Shown piece by piece: positions 63,737 to 64,000 of a DNA stretch of 64,000 nt. This DNA comes from Micromonospora humi (GTDB lineage: Bacteria > Actinomycetota > Actinomycetes > Mycobacteriales > Micromonosporaceae): NCBI RefSeq assembly GCF_900090105.1, contig NZ_FMDM01000001.1:372001-436000 (forward strand). Reading direction: 5' to 3'. The position numbers and the translations under genes were made by a program. Each line of letters opens with the position of its first letter. Position 1 is the stretch's first letter. The notes under the pieces are model-generated. The model was not told the origin of the DNA and ran no database searches. It saw only the letters and a program-made list of their open reading frames with translations.

Positions 63737-64000
63737 GCCGGGCTGCCGATCGGGTGCGCGGCGGCGTAACGGGCCCGCAGCGCCCGTTTGTCGACCTTGG
63801 CGGACCGGTTCAGCGGCAGCGCGTCAACGAACTCGACCGTGCCCGGCGCCCACGTCTCGCTCAGCTCCCGGGTCACCAGGGCGATCAGCTCGTCGCCGGT
63901 GACCGACGCGCCCGGCGCCGCCACCACGTACGCGTGCGGCAGTTCCCCCGCCACCGGGTCCGGCACCCCGATCACCGCGGCGGCGCGGACCTCGGGGTGC
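63733..64000 (-). CDS. AMP-forming acyl-CoA synthetase (3' part only)
   Basis: Only the C-terminal 88 codons or so are in the window; the 5' part lies to the right. HPEVRAAAVIGVPDPVAGEL and YVVAAPGASVTGDELIALVT are the conserved C-domain, and LPLNRSAKVDKRALRARYAA holds the catalytic Lys of the A10 motif. Membership in a ligase-exporter operon with the MFS gene is suggested by the 4-base overlap. Confidence 0.88.
   Translation of the reverse strand, partial: HPEVRAAAVIGVPDPVAGELPHAYVVAAPGASVTGDELIALVTRELSETWAPGTVEFVDALPLNRSAKVDKRALRARYAAAHPIGSPA

Overview
The window is very GC-rich DNA from a filamentous actinomycete, most likely Micromonospora or a close relative. The grounds are the GC-saturated third codon positions, the many GTG starts and 4-base GTGA/ATGA gene overlaps, the regulator families present (SARP, BTAD-type, LuxR-ATPase, LacI, TetR), and 54-70 bp palindromic interspersed repeats of a kind I associate with Micromonosporaceae. 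The genus is an inference. No rRNA or tRNA gene, CRISPR array, transposase or integrase was seen.

Left end (1-8455, minus strand): most of an extracellular-type contractile injection system (eCIS). In transcription order: two small membrane proteins (one with an HEXXH motif), a Pvc16/carboxypeptidase-regulatory-like protein, sheath, inner tube, a long low-complexity protein of unknown role, a LysM tube-associated protein, VgrG spike, PAAR-like tip, gp25-like baseplate, and a baseplate J-type protein cut by the window edge.

Middle (8600-36100): mostly household and accessory genes. They include an LppM-like lipoprotein, an F420-dependent nitroreductase-like protein, a secreted GlgX/isoamylase-type GH13 enzyme with a CTTGCAAG operator, a flavin monooxygenase with a divergent TetR, a FUSC protein, a LacI/MFS divergent pair, a metallo-beta-lactamase-fold hydrolase, two fluoride exporters (crcB pair), an MFS/MarR divergent pair with a perfect 16-bp dyad, phenylacetate-CoA ligase plus PaaI thioesterase, an apparently degenerate cyclase-ATPase facing a giant LuxR-ATPase, a DUF5995 protein, an APC permease, LtrA and a repeat-rich helix-hairpin-helix protein.

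Biosynthetic region (36310-59193): a SARP activator and a TcmI-type cyclase face a tightly coupled operon (38032-45848). That operon encodes a second TcmI-type cyclase, a complete dedicated acyl-CoA carboxylase (AccDA fusion, BCCP, biotin carboxylase), an ACP fused to an aromatase/cyclase, a cupin, KS-alpha and KS-beta. This is a whiE-like aromatic type II PKS core. A second same-strand run (46312-52996) has two AMP-ligases, two ACPs (one atypical), a KS with an altered catalytic triad, a short ketosynthase-like protein and a standard FabF. A third run (53057-59193) carries a 4-hydroxymandelate-synthase-like dioxygenase, a PhyH-type oxygenase, a DUF3050 heme-oxygenase-like protein, both halves of a ThDP E1 component and an ATP-grasp-like protein. 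I infer that these make and load an aryl acyl unit and elaborate a polyketide. I do not recognise the combination; it is the best candidate for an undescribed system here.

Right end (59183-64000): an alpha/beta hydrolase with a divergent TetR, a 582-bp gene-free stretch filled with repeats including a 165-bp MITE-like element, an SGNH hydrolase, an MmcQ/YjbR protein, an MFS exporter and the C-terminal end of an AMP-forming acyl-CoA synthetase. A theme of the whole window is small palindromic elements placed inside genes without breaking them (twice in one eCIS gene, once in a ketosynthase-like gene, once at the stop codon of paaI).
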